Assembly (NCBI GenBank): GCA_964495085.1
Contig: CAZBUK010000069.1
Span: 1-22,309, forward strand
Length of the DNA: 22,309 bases
Source of the DNA: CAZBUK01 sp964495085
GTDB lineage: Bacteria > Bacteroidota > Ignavibacteria > T3Sed10-11
Reading direction: 5' to 3'
Shown here: positions 6,374 to 15,097 of the stretch, piece after piece
Layout: every line of letters begins with the position of its first letter
How positions within the stretch are numbered: the first letter of the stretch is position 1
The notes under the pieces: model-generated
What the model was told of the DNA's origin: nothing
What the model saw: the letters and a program-made list of their open reading frames with translations, nothing else
Database searches by the model: none
Made by a program: the position numbers and the translations under genes

Positions 6374-7972
6374 ATGAGTCAGATATTTCTATACGATACG
6401 ACGCTGCGGGACGGAACACAGGGCGAAGATGTATCCTTCTCCGTGGAAGATAAGCTGCGAATCGCGGAATTGCTCGATGAGTTCGGTATCCATTACATCG
6501 AAGGAGGATGGCCGGGTTCCAATCCGAAGGATATGGAATTCTTCGAACGCGCATCGTTACTTGATCTCAGACATGCAAAAATCGCGGCATTCGGAAGTAC
6601 CCGGAGGTCCGGAAACCCTGCGGATCAGGACGCAAACCTCAAGGCTTTAATCGAGGCGAATACCCCCGTCGTGACAATCTTCGGCAAAACCTCGATGATG
6701 CATGTCCTATCAGCGCTCCAGATCACACCGGAAGATAACCTCGAAATCATTTCGGATTCGGTCGATTTTCTCAAGAGTCACGGCCGGGAAGTCATTTACG
6801 ATGCCGAACACTTTTTCGACGGGTATAAAGAGAACCGGCAGTACGCGATCGAGACGCTGCGCAGGGCTCAGCATGCGGGTGCAGATGTAATCGTTCTCTG
6901 CGATACGAACGGCGGAACGCTTCCGCACGAAATTACATCAATTCTCGCCGACGTGAAAAGATACCTCACTGTCACCATAGGTATTCACGCGCACAACGAC
7001 TGCGATCTCGGCGTTGCAAATACGCTGACCGCGGTGCAGGGCGGCGCGACTCACGTCCAGGGAACGATCAACGGATATGGGGAGAGATGCGGGAATGCGA
7101 ACCTCTGCTCGATCATCCCCAATCTCCAGATCAAGATGAACTACCGCTGTCTTGATGACGAACGGCTGAAAAAAATATCCCGGGTCTCCCGCACCGTCAG
7201 CGAAATGGCGAACCTGACGCACCGGAAACATCTCCCGTTTGTGGGTGACAGCGCCTTCGCTCATAAGGGGGGCGTACACGTCAGCGCGGTTATGAAAAAA
7301 CCCGAGACTTACGAACATATTCGTCCGGAGTTCGTCGGCAACCGGAGACGCGTTCTCATTTCGGATCTCTCGGGAAAAAGCAACGTGGTGTACAAGGCCA
7401 AAGAACTCGGCATTAAACTCGACGATCTGCAATCCGACGTACAGGACCTGGTAACATGCATCAAGCAAAGGGAGCACGAAGGGTATTGCTACGAAAACGC
7501 GGACGGCTCATTCGAAGTACTCGTAAAACAGCATAAAAAAGGGTGGACCGAATATTTCCAATTGGCGGGTTTTAAGGTAATCAGCCATCAGCCTGCACAC
7601 TCCGCGGAATCGGTTTCCGAAGCGATCATCAAAGTCCTCGTAGGCGGCGACGAAGAAATCGCCGCGGCAGAAGGCAACGGACCGGTACACGCCTTGGACA
7701 ATGCTCTGCGGAAAGCGCTCTGTAAATTTTATCCTCAGCTGCAGGAGATGACGCTTACGGACTATAAGGTCAGGGTGATCGACGAACAGGACGGAACACG
7801 CGCGAAAGTCAGGGTTCTGATAACCTCCCGCGACGCAACCCGATCGTGGAATACGGTGGGCGTATCATCAAATATCGTCGAGGCGAGTTATAAGGCGCTT
7901 GCCGACGGGATTTACTATCATCTGATGAAAACGATCCCGAGTCAGGCCGTACTGGAATTGGCGGCTTCTTAA
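6374..7972 (+). CDS. cimA: (R)-citramalate synthase
   Basis: Condenses acetyl-CoA with pyruvate to (R)-citramalate, the first step of threonine-independent isoleucine synthesis; LeuCD and LeuB then carry the product to 2-ketobutyrate. It is a DRE-TIM metallolyase: DTTLRDGTQGEDVSF at the N-terminus, then IEGGWPGSNPKD, metal-binding H205-A-H207-N-D and NGYGERCGNANLCSIIPNL. The LeuA-type C-terminal regulatory domain occupies roughly residues 400-520. The 532-residue length and the GGWPGSNPKD and NANLCSI signatures fit the citramalate/homocitrate-like subgroup rather than LeuA, and a separate bona fide leuA lies 0.5 kb downstream. AAGGAA at 6363-6368 sets the start, 40 bases after ilvC. Methanogen-type homocitrate synthase is the less likely alternative. 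Confidence 0.88.
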   Translation: MSQIFLYDTTLRDGTQGEDVSFSVEDKLRIAELLDEFGIHYIEGGWPGSNPKDMEFFERASLLDLRHAKIAAFGSTRRSGNPADQDANLKALIEANTPVVTIFGKTSMMHVLSALQITPEDNLEIISDSVDFLKSHGREVIYDAEHFFDGYKENRQYAIETLRRAQHAGADVIVLCDTNGGTLPHEITSILADVKRYLTVTIGIHAHNDCDLGVANTLTAVQGGATHVQGTINGYGERCGNANLCSIIPNLQIKMNYRCLDDERLKKISRVSRTVSEMANLTHRKHLPFVGDSAFAHKGGVHVSAVMKKPETYEHIRPEFVGNRRRVLISDLSGKSNVVYKAKELGIKLDDLQSDVQDLVTCIKQREHEGYCYENADGSFEVLVKQHKKGWTEYFQLAGFKVISHQPAHSAESVSEAIIKVLVGGDEEIAAAEGNGPVHALDNALRKALCKFYPQLQEMTLTDYKVRVIDEQDGTRAKVRVLITSRDATRSWNTVGVSSNIVEASYKALADGIYYHLMKTIPSQAVLELAAS

Positions 7973-8066
7973 TTTTTTCTGGATACTTCGGCCGGGAGTT
8001 GTAAACATACGAATATAGGCGATCATAAAATAATCTACTTGTTACATATCTTACAGGAGATGTGGC

Positions 8067-8315
8067 ATGATGTCGCGGTCGGGTGTGAGAAGCGGAACCG
8101 TTGTCGAGGTTCTTGAGAAGGTAATCGAAAAAGAAAAAGAATCGCTCGAACTGTATCGCCGAAACGAAGGCGAGGTCAGCGATCCGGCTCTGAAATCGGT
8201 CTTCGCGGATCTCGTCGAGATGAGAGTCCGGAATTATAAAGAACTCGAGAAGAAACTGATCAAAGCCCGGTCGGAGTCTGAAATTACGGCTCAAATAAAC
8301 GAGATGTTCTATTAG
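8067..8315 (+). CDS. Small helical protein, possibly a degenerate ferritin-like half domain
   Basis: No confident family. The 82 residues are almost wholly helix-forming and strongly charged: a first helix (about 12-30, VVEVLEKVIEKEKESLELYRR), a short turn with EVSDPALKSVF, a second helix (about 43-65, FADLVEMRVRNYKELEKKL) and a short tail. The pattern resembles one helix pair of rubrerythrin/ferritin-like proteins (E..EKE...LY, then a DPALK..F..L.E turn and helix), but the second metal-binding E..H pair is replaced (EMRVRN), so metal binding is doubtful. AGGAGA at 8055-8060 supports ATG 8067. It lies between cimA (94 bases) and leuA (141 bases), so cotranscription is likely but a pathway role is unproven. 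Confidence 0.65.
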   Translation: MMSRSGVRSGTVVEVLEKVIEKEKESLELYRRNEGEVSDPALKSVFADLVEMRVRNYKELEKKLIKARSESEITAQINEMFY

Positions 8316-8323
8316 CCGGAAGC

Positions 8324-8364
8324 ATCCGGGGGAATAAGCCGCGATTCTTTACTCGGCCCCGGAT
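8324..8364 (+). repeat. Inverted repeat between the small helical gene and leuA
   Basis: ATCCGGGG (8324-8331) and CCCCGGAT (8357-8364) form a perfect 8-bp, GC-rich stem around a 25-base loop, starting 9 bases after the upstream stop codon. No U-tract follows, so it is not a standard terminator. It may protect an mRNA end or slow polymerase before leuA. Confidence 0.4.
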
Positions 8365-8456
8365 CCATCCGTATAGCATGACAATTGCAGTCGTGAACAT
8401 TGCTATGAAATTAATATTTCGATCAGACTATTCATATTCACTATTCAGACATACAT

Positions 8457-10016
8457 ATGAGTGAACGGATACAGATCTTCGATACGACCCTCCGGGACGG
8501 AGAGCAATCGCCGGGATGCAGCATGGGAATTCGTGAAAAGCTCAGAATGGTCCATCAGTTGGAATTGCTCAATGTCGACGTCATCGAAGCCGGATTTCCG
8601 ATAGCATCGCAGGGCGATTTCGACGCCGTCCGCGAGGTTTCGGAGGCCGCAGAGAAGGCGGTTATCGCCGCGCTCTGCCGCGCGACTCACGGAGACATCG
8701 AACGCGGCTGGGAGGCGGTCAGGAGCGCGAAACATCCGCGCATTCATACGTTCATCGCGACATCGGAGATTCACCTAAAATACAAATTACGGAAAACGTC
8801 CGATCAGGTGATCAGGGAAGCGGTCGAAGCCGTGACATACGCCAAAAATCTCTGCCGGGACGTAGAATTTTCCTGCGAAGACGCAACGAGGACGGATATA
8901 CTCTACCTCGCCGAGATTGTCGAAGCCGCGATCGATGCCGGTGCGACGGTCATCAACCTTCCCGACACGGTCGGATACGCTACACCGGCCGCATACGGGG
9001 CCATGTTCAGAGACATCAGAAATCGCGTCCCGTCTATAGACCGGACGATATTGAGCGCTCACTGTCATAACGACCTGGGACTCGCGGTAGCGAATTCTCT
9101 GTCGGCTATCTTGAACGGAGCCCGCCAGATCGAGTGCACCGTCAACGGCATCGGAGAACGGGCGGGAAATGCTTCACTCGAAGAGATCGTCATGGCGATC
9201 AGAACCAGGAAGGAAAAACTCGGATTCGATACGACTATCGTCACGGAGGAAATTTATAAATCGAGTAAACTACTCAGCAGTCTCACGGGCATGATCGTGC
9301 AGCGCAACAAAGCCATCGTGGGCGCGAACGCTTTCGCCCATGAGGCGGGAATTCATCAGGATGGCGTCCTCAAGAGCGCCATCACGTATGAAATCATGAC
9401 CCCGCAGTCGGTGGGAATTAAAAGAAGCTCGCTGGTTCTCGGAAAACATTCCGGTAGACATGCACTCAGGAACAGATATCAGGAGCTCGGCTATGAACTC
9501 TCGCGTGAAGAACTCGACGACGTCTACGAGCGGTTCTGCGACATCGCCGACAGGAAAAAGGAAATTCATGATGAAGATCTCATCGCGATCATCGATGAAG
9601 CATCCGGAAATATGGATAAGGCATACTCCCTGACGAGCATCCAGGTGCAGAGCGGCACCTCGATACGTCCGACAGCTGTCGTTGAGCTTTCTGCAGGAGG
9701 CGAAGATAGGGTAGATTCCGCAACCGGCGACGGACCCGTGGATGCTGCATATAAAGCCATAGAGCGCATTACGGGAATCTCGGGCGATTTGTCCGAGTAC
9801 ACGATTAAATCCGTAACCTCAGGACGCGACGCGCTCGCCGAGGTGTTCGTGAGCATCGAGTTCGACGGCATCATCTTTAACGGAAAAGGTCTCAGTACCG
9901 ACGTCATCACGGGGAGCGTTATCGCATATATTGAAGCCCTGAACAAAGCTGTCAGAGTCAGGGAGCGTAAGACCAACGGTTCAAAGGAAAACGCTGTCCA
10001 GCAGACATTCGCTTGA
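8457..10016 (+). CDS. leuA: 2-isopropylmalate synthase
   Basis: Condenses acetyl-CoA with 2-ketoisovalerate, committing carbon to leucine. The 519-residue DRE-TIM metallolyase shows DTTLRDGEQSPGCSM at the N-terminus, EAGFPIASQGDF, metal ligands H202-C-H204-N-D, NGIGERAGNASLEEIVM, and the linker HEAGIHQDGVLK followed by GKHSGRHALRNR. The C-terminal leucine-binding regulatory domain (about 390-500) includes GDGPVDAAYKAI. All are textbook features of bacterial LeuA and distinguish it from cimA upstream. The ATG at 8457 has only a weak ribosome binding site, but the IQIFDTTLRDG strand begins four residues in, so the start is secure. No convincing Leu-codon leader precedes it. Confidence 0.97.
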   Translation: MSERIQIFDTTLRDGEQSPGCSMGIREKLRMVHQLELLNVDVIEAGFPIASQGDFDAVREVSEAAEKAVIAALCRATHGDIERGWEAVRSAKHPRIHTFIATSEIHLKYKLRKTSDQVIREAVEAVTYAKNLCRDVEFSCEDATRTDILYLAEIVEAAIDAGATVINLPDTVGYATPAAYGAMFRDIRNRVPSIDRTILSAHCHNDLGLAVANSLSAILNGARQIECTVNGIGERAGNASLEEIVMAIRTRKEKLGFDTTIVTEEIYKSSKLLSSLTGMIVQRNKAIVGANAFAHEAGIHQDGVLKSAITYEIMTPQSVGIKRSSLVLGKHSGRHALRNRYQELGYELSREELDDVYERFCDIADRKKEIHDEDLIAIIDEASGNMDKAYSLTSIQVQSGTSIRPTAVVELSAGGEDRVDSATGDGPVDAAYKAIERITGISGDLSEYTIKSVTSGRDALAEVFVSIEFDGIIFNGKGLSTDVITGSVIAYIEALNKAVRVRERKTNGSKENAVQQTFA

Positions 10017-10108
10017 GCGATCCGCTCTATGCCGTAATAGTCCGCCGTGAGTACATTATTCATTCAATCGGCTACACAGGTTCATAAAAGTTACCCAGGG
10101 ATTAGATT

Positions 10109-11407
10109 ATGGCAATGACATTAACGGAGAAAATACTCGCAAAACATTCGGGAAGGGAGAGCGTCCGTCCCGGAGATAACGTATGGGTCGATGTCGACGT
10201 GCTGATGACCCATGATGTATGCGGTCCGGGCACGTTCGGAATATTTAAAAGGGAATTCGGCGAAAAAGCCGAAGTGTGGGACAGAGAGAAGGTCGTCATC
10301 ATACCGGATCACTATATCTTTACCGCAGACGTCCACGCGAACAGAAATGTGGATATTCTCAGGGATTTCGTCAGGGAGAAGAATCTGATCCATTTTTACG
10401 ATGTCGGCACCGACCGGTATAAAGGAGTCTGTCACACGGCGCTCCCTGAGGAGGGATTCACCCGGCCCGGGGAAGTTCTGTTCGGTACCGATTCACATAC
10501 GTGTACGGCAGGCGCCTTCGGAGAATTCGCTACGGGAATCGGAAATACGGATGCGGCATTTATACTCGGAACCGGGAAGCTATGGTTAAAAGTGCCCGAA
10601 ACCATGAAATTTGTTTTCGAAGGAAAACTCCCGCCGTATCTTATGGCGAAGGATCTTATTCTCGCAATCATCGGAGATATCGGCGTCGACGGAGCGGTAT
10701 ACCGGGCGATGGAGTTTGACGGTGAAGCCGTGTACGATCTCAATATCGAAGAACGGATGACGATTTGTAATATGGTCATCGAAGCAGGAGGAAAAAACGG
10801 GGTGATCGCTCCCGACCGGGTCACGGAAGAGTACGTAAAATCGAGAACACCGAAACCCTATGAAAAAGTATACAGCGACCGGGATGCTCAATTTCACAGT
10901 GAGCGCGTCTACGATGTGTCGACTCTCGAACCGATAGTAGCAAAACCCCACTCTCCCGACAACAAAGCGACGGTTCGCGAAGTCGAAGGTACCAGGCTCG
11001 ACCGCTGCTACATCGGCTCGTGCACGGGAGGGAAGATTACCGACTTCATTGCGGCTGCCGAGATCCTCGCGAATCGGGAAGTACGTGTGGACACATTTGC
11101 CGTGCCCGCGACGACAGACGTGGAGAAGGAGATGAAAACTCGAAGAGTAGGAAATAAGTCGGTGTGGGAAATCCTGGAGAATAGCGGCTGTAAAATGGGA
11201 CACGCATCATGCGGAGCATGCCTCGGCGGACCCGTCGATACATTCGGACGTCTTCAAAATACCGAAGTCTGTATCTCGACAACGAATAGAAATTTCCCCG
11301 GCAGGATGGGTTCCAAGAAAGCCGCCGTATACCTCGCCTCGCCGTTCACCGTCGCCGCATCGGCGGTACGGGGAGTGATTACGGACCCGCGCGAATTCCT
11401 GAATTAA
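10109..11407 (+). CDS. leuC: 3-isopropylmalate dehydratase large subunit
   Basis: Aconitase-superfamily [4Fe-4S] large subunit; with LeuD it isomerises 2- to 3-isopropylmalate and, in cimA organisms, usually also citramalate to 3-methylmalate. The 432 residues carry TLTEKILAKHSG, GTDSHTCTAGAFGEFATGIGNTD, the cluster cysteines C305 (GSCTGGK), C368 and C371 (SCGACLGG), and TNRNFPGRMGS. The length and sequence style fit the shorter HACN/LeuC2-like subgroup common in archaea and many anaerobes rather than the about 466-residue E. coli form. The adjacent ATG 10115 is an alternative start. It is 31 bases upstream of leuD. Confidence 0.95.
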   Translation: MAMTLTEKILAKHSGRESVRPGDNVWVDVDVLMTHDVCGPGTFGIFKREFGEKAEVWDREKVVIIPDHYIFTADVHANRNVDILRDFVREKNLIHFYDVGTDRYKGVCHTALPEEGFTRPGEVLFGTDSHTCTAGAFGEFATGIGNTDAAFILGTGKLWLKVPETMKFVFEGKLPPYLMAKDLILAIIGDIGVDGAVYRAMEFDGEAVYDLNIEERMTICNMVIEAGGKNGVIAPDRVTEEYVKSRTPKPYEKVYSDRDAQFHSERVYDVSTLEPIVAKPHSPDNKATVREVEGTRLDRCYIGSCTGGKITDFIAAAEILANREVRVDTFAVPATTDVEKEMKTRRVGNKSVWEILENSGCKMGHASCGACLGGPVDTFGRLQNTEVCISTTNRNFPGRMGSKKAAVYLASPFTVAASAVRGVITDPREFLN

Positions 11408-11438
11408 CATTTCCGTAATATAACTTAGATGGATACAG

Positions 11439-12023
11439 ATGAAAAACGAAATAATCAGCGGTAAAGTATACGTTCTCGGAAACGATATCGATACCGATCA
11501 GATCATTCCCGCACAGTATCTGGTTTACAGTCTCGACCATCCTGAAGAGCGAAATAATTACGGAAAGTATGCGTTGGCGGGAGTACCGGCGGAGCAGAGC
11601 GGACTTCCCGGAGGGAATATCCGTTTCGTACCGGAAGACGGATACAGGTCCGAGTACGCCTTCATCGCCGCGGGTAAAAATTTCGGATGCGGATCGTCGA
11701 GGGAACATGCACCTGTGGCTCTCAGGATCGCCGGCATAAAAGCGGTTTTCGCATTATCCTATGCCCGGATCTTTTACAGAAATGCGATCGACGGAGCTTT
11801 CCTTGCGCCCTATGAATCATTAGAACCGTTGCATGAAATTCTCAAGACAGGCGACATCGTTCATCTGAATACAGCAACCGGAGAGCTGGTTCTCGAAACC
11901 GAAGGAGGAAGCAGCAGTTATCGTTTAAAACCGCTCGGCGATGTGGGCGACATCCTGGCAGCAGGCGGTATTTTCGAATATGCCCGGAAATCCGGACTGC
12001 TGAAAAAGGAAGAGGCAGCCTGA
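11439..12023 (+). CDS. leuD: 3-isopropylmalate dehydratase small subunit
   Basis: Swivel-domain partner of LeuC. The 194 residues show the family's GKVYVLGNDIDTDQIIPAQYL opening, the substrate-loop GKNFGCGSSREHAPVALRIAGIKAVFALSYARIFYRNAIDGAF block, and a C-terminal extension ending KKEEAA. The DTDQIIPAQYL and FGCGSSREHAP motifs match the LeuD2/HacB-like form that pairs with the LeuC subtype upstream. Its stop is followed almost at once by the proC reading frame. The pair is expected to serve both the leucine and citramalate routes, an inference from the presence of cimA and of only one leuCD set here. Confidence 0.95.
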   Translation: MKNEIISGKVYVLGNDIDTDQIIPAQYLVYSLDHPEERNNYGKYALAGVPAEQSGLPGGNIRFVPEDGYRSEYAFIAAGKNFGCGSSREHAPVALRIAGIKAVFALSYARIFYRNAIDGAFLAPYESLEPLHEILKTGDIVHLNTATGELVLETEGGSSSYRLKPLGDVGDILAAGGIFEYARKSGLLKKEEAA

Positions 12024-12080
12024 TCGGTGAAGCAATCTCACACCGATAGTCACTACCATATGAAAGGAGCTATGCGTTCT

Positions 12081-12953
12081 ATGCGGCATGCCGATGCATC
12101 GGAAATCGATAACAAGCGGGCGGCGTTGGTGATCAACAGGACGATCACCGTTCTCGGAGCCGGAAACATGGGTACTGCACTGATGAAAGGTATTATAAAC
12201 TCCGGATTAACACCGCCCGATAAACTAACTGCATGCGGCCGACAGCATGAAAAATTGCAGCGGCTTGCAGAAACCTGGAACGTCCGGTATTCGATCGATG
12301 CATCCGAAGCAATACAGGCGTCCGAAATAATCCTTCTCTGCGTGAAACCTCAAACACTGCCGGCGCTCCTCGCATCTACCGCCGGCGCTTTCAGGAACGA
12401 CCAGCTCGTCATCTCGATCGCCGCAGGAATTACGATCGACTGGCTGCAGCGAAACATCGATTCGAAGGTCTCCATCGTCCGCTCCATGCCGAACATAGCG
12501 GCAACGGTCGACCAGGGAGCGACCGCCGTGGCATTCGGGCAACGGGTGACGGAAGAACAGCAGCGTATCGCGATCTCGATCTTCGAAGCGGTCGGAGACG
12601 TCGTTATCGTTCCTGAAGAGCAGCTCGACGCGGTTACGGGACTCAGCGGCAGCGGTCCCGCGTATATTTATATGGTGATAGAGGCGCTCATCGACGGAGG
12701 GGTTAAGATGGGAATCTCACGAGATATCTCCACGCGACTCGCCATTCAAACGGTGCTTGGCTCGGCAACGCTCGTGAAAACGTCGGGCCTCCATCCCGCC
12801 ATCCTGCGCGATCAGGTAACGACTCCGGGCGGAACTGCGATTAACGCGATCCATGAACTCGAGACGCACGGTTTACGCTCGATGCTGATCAACGCCGTCG
12901 CCACTGCGACTCGCAGATCGGGCGAGCTGAGCAAAATAATCAACGGTTCATAA
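12081..12953 (+). CDS. proC: Pyrroline-5-carboxylate reductase
   Basis: Last step of proline synthesis, NAD(P)H-dependent reduction of 1-pyrroline-5-carboxylate. The Rossmann motif ITVLGAGNMGTALMKG opens the core; the C-terminal dimerisation domain has the diagnostic GLSGSGPAYIYMVIEALIDGGVKMGI and QVTTPGGTAINAIHELETHGLRSMLINAV. The start is uncertain: in-frame options are GTG 12027, ATG 12060, 12072, 12081 and GTG 12129. I chose 12081 because AAAGGAG lies at 12063-12069, giving 290 residues; the 12129 start would give 274, closest to usual ProC length, while earlier starts add an N-terminal tail without family support. It is a proline gene nested between leuD and leuB in the same direction. 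Confidence 0.93.
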   Translation: MRHADASEIDNKRAALVINRTITVLGAGNMGTALMKGIINSGLTPPDKLTACGRQHEKLQRLAETWNVRYSIDASEAIQASEIILLCVKPQTLPALLASTAGAFRNDQLVISIAAGITIDWLQRNIDSKVSIVRSMPNIAATVDQGATAVAFGQRVTEEQQRIAISIFEAVGDVVIVPEEQLDAVTGLSGSGPAYIYMVIEALIDGGVKMGISRDISTRLAIQTVLGSATLVKTSGLHPAILRDQVTTPGGTAINAIHELETHGLRSMLINAVATATRRSGELSKIINGS

Positions 12954-12986
12954 TCATCCCGCGGCGGCCGTATCTGATAAAATCAC

Positions 12987-13013
12987 ACAGACGGTCGTAG
13001 TCTGTATTCTTTT
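12987..13013 (+). terminator. Weak terminator-like hairpin between proC and leuB
   Basis: ACAGAC (12987-12992) and GTCTGT (13000-13005) form a 6-bp stem with a 7-base loop, followed by ATTCTTTTT. The stem is short, so it may give partial termination before leuB rather than a full stop. Confidence 0.4.
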
Positions 13014-13052
13014 TCGGCCAGATCTTCGTTCATAATTGTAATCGGTTTATAC

Positions 13053-14120
13053 ATGGAAATATACATTGCCGTCCTTCCAGGCGACGGAATCGGTCCGGAT
13101 GTGGTGAGAGAAGCGGTGAAAATACTTAAGACCGTCGGAAATCGATTCGGACATGCGATCCGTTTCGAAGAAGCGCCCGTCGGGGGAGCGGCTATCGATG
13201 CGATCGGCGTACCGCTTCCCGAAGAAACTCTGAGATTATGTATGAACACCGATGCCGTGCTTCTCGGCGCTATCGGCGGTCCGCGTTGGGATTCACTGGA
13301 TCACGAACTTAAACCGGAACGGGCGCTCCTCGGTCTGCGTGAGGCTCTGGGCTTGTACGCTAACCTGAGACCGGCGAAGGTATACGCATCGCTTATCGGT
13401 GCATCGAGTTTGAAACCGGACGTCATCGAAGGCATCGACCTGCTCGTCGTACGGGAACTGACCGGAGGATTGTACTTCGGAAAGCCGCGCGGCATCGAGA
13501 CGGTAAACGGTCAGCAAATCGGCCGTAACACCATGCTCTATACGGAGCATGAAATAACGAGAATAGCGCGGGTTGCTTTCGATGCCGCACTGAAGCGAAA
13601 AAAGAGAGTCTGTTCGGTCGATAAGGCGAACGTCCTCGAAACGTCCCAGCTCTGGAGAAGAGTCGTTGCCGAAGTTGCTACCGGGTATCCGGACGTCGAA
13701 CTCTGCCACATGTACGTGGATAACTGTGCAATGCAGCTCATCCGCCGACCCGGACAATTCGACGTGATACTTACGGAGAATCTCTTCGGCGACATACTGA
13801 GTGACGAAGCCGCAATGCTCACCGGATCCATCGGTATGCTACCTTCCGCTAGCATCGGCGGTAATGTCTCGCTCTACGAGCCTGTCCACGGCTCCGCACC
13901 CGACATCGCCGGGATGAACAAGGCAAATCCGCTTGCGACGATTGCTTCCGTCGCGATGATGCTGAGGTATTCATTCGGTTTGGAAGAAGAGGCAAATACC
14001 ATCGAAGACGCCATCAGGAAGACTCTCGATGCGGGCCGGCGAACACCCGATATCGCCATGAATGGAACCGATACCGTATCAACCTCCGAAATGGGTACCG
14101 CGGTTTCATCTTACCTCTGA
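13053..14120 (+). CDS. leuB: 3-isopropylmalate dehydrogenase
   Basis: NAD-dependent oxidative decarboxylation of 3-isopropylmalate to 2-ketoisocaproate; in cimA organisms it also handles 3-methylmalate, giving 2-ketobutyrate. The 355 residues are full length for bacterial LeuB. Visible motifs in order: AVLPGDGIGPDVVREAVKIL, LLGAIGGPRWD, LYANLRPAKV, VRELTGGLYFGKPRG, VDKANVLETSQLWR, YVDNCAMQLIRRPGQFDVILTENLFGDILSDEA and LYEPVHGSAPDIAGMNKANP. The arginine and YFG loop residues for isopropylmalate are intact, so isocitrate or tartrate dehydrogenase is unlikely. The start ATG 13053 precedes the first beta strand by four residues and lacks a clear Shine-Dalgarno. It closes the branched-chain block. 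Confidence 0.97.
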   Translation: MEIYIAVLPGDGIGPDVVREAVKILKTVGNRFGHAIRFEEAPVGGAAIDAIGVPLPEETLRLCMNTDAVLLGAIGGPRWDSLDHELKPERALLGLREALGLYANLRPAKVYASLIGASSLKPDVIEGIDLLVVRELTGGLYFGKPRGIETVNGQQIGRNTMLYTEHEITRIARVAFDAALKRKKRVCSVDKANVLETSQLWRRVVAEVATGYPDVELCHMYVDNCAMQLIRRPGQFDVILTENLFGDILSDEAAMLTGSIGMLPSASIGGNVSLYEPVHGSAPDIAGMNKANPLATIASVAMMLRYSFGLEEEANTIEDAIRKTLDAGRRTPDIAMNGTDTVSTSEMGTAVSSYL

Positions 14121-14219
14121 GCGGTTTTTACGACACCCGTACGGGCTTCCTCGAGATCGGCTGAACTGCAATGCTCAGGTTGTGAACGCCATATCGTCGG
14201 ACACAATGCCTCTTTACGA

Positions 14220-14248
14220 TTGGTATTCTCCTCCGATCCTAGTATATT
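14220..14248 (+). promoter_or_regulatory. Promoter for the parA-like gene
   Basis: TTGGTA (14220-14225), a 17-bp spacer and TATATT (14243-14248) form a sigma-70-like promoter in the 198-base gap after leuB. Transcription would start near 14255, leaving a 5' leader of about 65 bases before ATG 14319 and ruling out upstream in-frame starts. Upstream bases 14121-14219 hold nothing recognisable. Confidence 0.5.
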
Positions 14249-14318
14249 ATTCCCTACAAGATCCCGTCGTATTCTTGAACCAAAGCCTACCGCACCAGCT
14301 TCTGAGATCCGGCATTCA

Positions 14319-15083
14319 ATGGGAAAAATCATAGCAATAGCACTGCAAAAGGGTGGAGTCGGAAAAACAACAACCGCGGTGAACCTTTCAGCGAGCTTCG
14401 CCGCATCCGATAAAAGGACGCTCCTGCTCGACATCGATATATCCGGTGCGGCAAGCAGCTCGCTCGGATTACTTCCACAAGATCGTTCGCCCGGAATGTT
14501 TGATATGTTCAGTCTGGCAAGATCGGTTCCGCTCTGTACGCATCCTACGGAATTGCCAATGCTTGAGATCGTACCGATGAACTTCCTTTCACCTGCTGAG
14601 GAAGAACGCATGACCAGGATGTCGGACAACAGGATGATCCTCCGTCATATGCTGCAGCAGGTCAGAGACCGGTACGATTATATACTGATCGACTGCCCGC
14701 CGTATTCGCGCGGGCTTATGACCGCAGGACTTGCAGCCGCCGACTCCGTGCTGATCCCCGCGAAGATCGGACACCTGTCAATCGAGGCGATCGATAAATT
14801 ATATATTTATCTCGACTGGATTAAAAAATCCATCGGAAGGGATATAGCTATCGAAGGAATCGTCCGGACGATGCACGAAACCCGCACGAAAATATCCGGG
14901 TTAACCAATTCGGAGCTGACCGAACGATACGGTTCATTGTTGCTGGATACCGTCATCCCGCAGAACAGCACGCTCTCGGAATCTTCATATTACGGAAAAC
15001 CGGCGTTGCTCTACAATGTGAGCTCTCGAGGCGCATTGTCGTATCTCGCCCTGGCGGACGAGATAGTGCGGCGAAATAATTAG
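14319..15083 (+). CDS. Orphan ParA/Soj-family ATPase
   Basis: A 254-residue deviant-Walker P-loop ATPase (ParA/MinD superfamily). It has K11-G-G-V-G-K16-T-T with the signature lysine K11, the A' segment LLLDIDISGAASSSLGL (D38, D40), and Walker B YILIDCPP (D125). Most ParA proteins have D-x-D-P-Q-G-N at the A' site; here it is D-I-D-I-S-G-A. No parB or centromere-like repeats are adjacent, so chromosome partitioning is not supported by context; the protein may position another cargo. ATG 14319 is chosen because the first beta strand (KIIAIALQKGG) begins at residue 3 and the promoter at 14220-14248 lies inside any longer frame. No strong Shine-Dalgarno is present. Confidence 0.85.
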   Translation: MGKIIAIALQKGGVGKTTTAVNLSASFAASDKRTLLLDIDISGAASSSLGLLPQDRSPGMFDMFSLARSVPLCTHPTELPMLEIVPMNFLSPAEEERMTRMSDNRMILRHMLQQVRDRYDYILIDCPPYSRGLMTAGLAAADSVLIPAKIGHLSIEAIDKLYIYLDWIKKSIGRDIAIEGIVRTMHETRTKISGLTNSELTERYGSLLLDTVIPQNSTLSESSYYGKPALLYNVSSRGALSYLALADEIVRRNN

Positions 15084-15097
15084 TGGTTGCTGAAAAT

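Noticed and set aside
8378..8464. A 28-codon ORF ending inside the leuA start, considered as a Leu leader peptide
   Set aside because: It has only two Leu codons, no ribosome binding site and no following alternative hairpins.
14062..14334. A 90-codon + strand frame spanning the leuB end and the parA-like start
   Set aside because: It overlaps two genes out of frame, and the intervening stretch contains a promoter.
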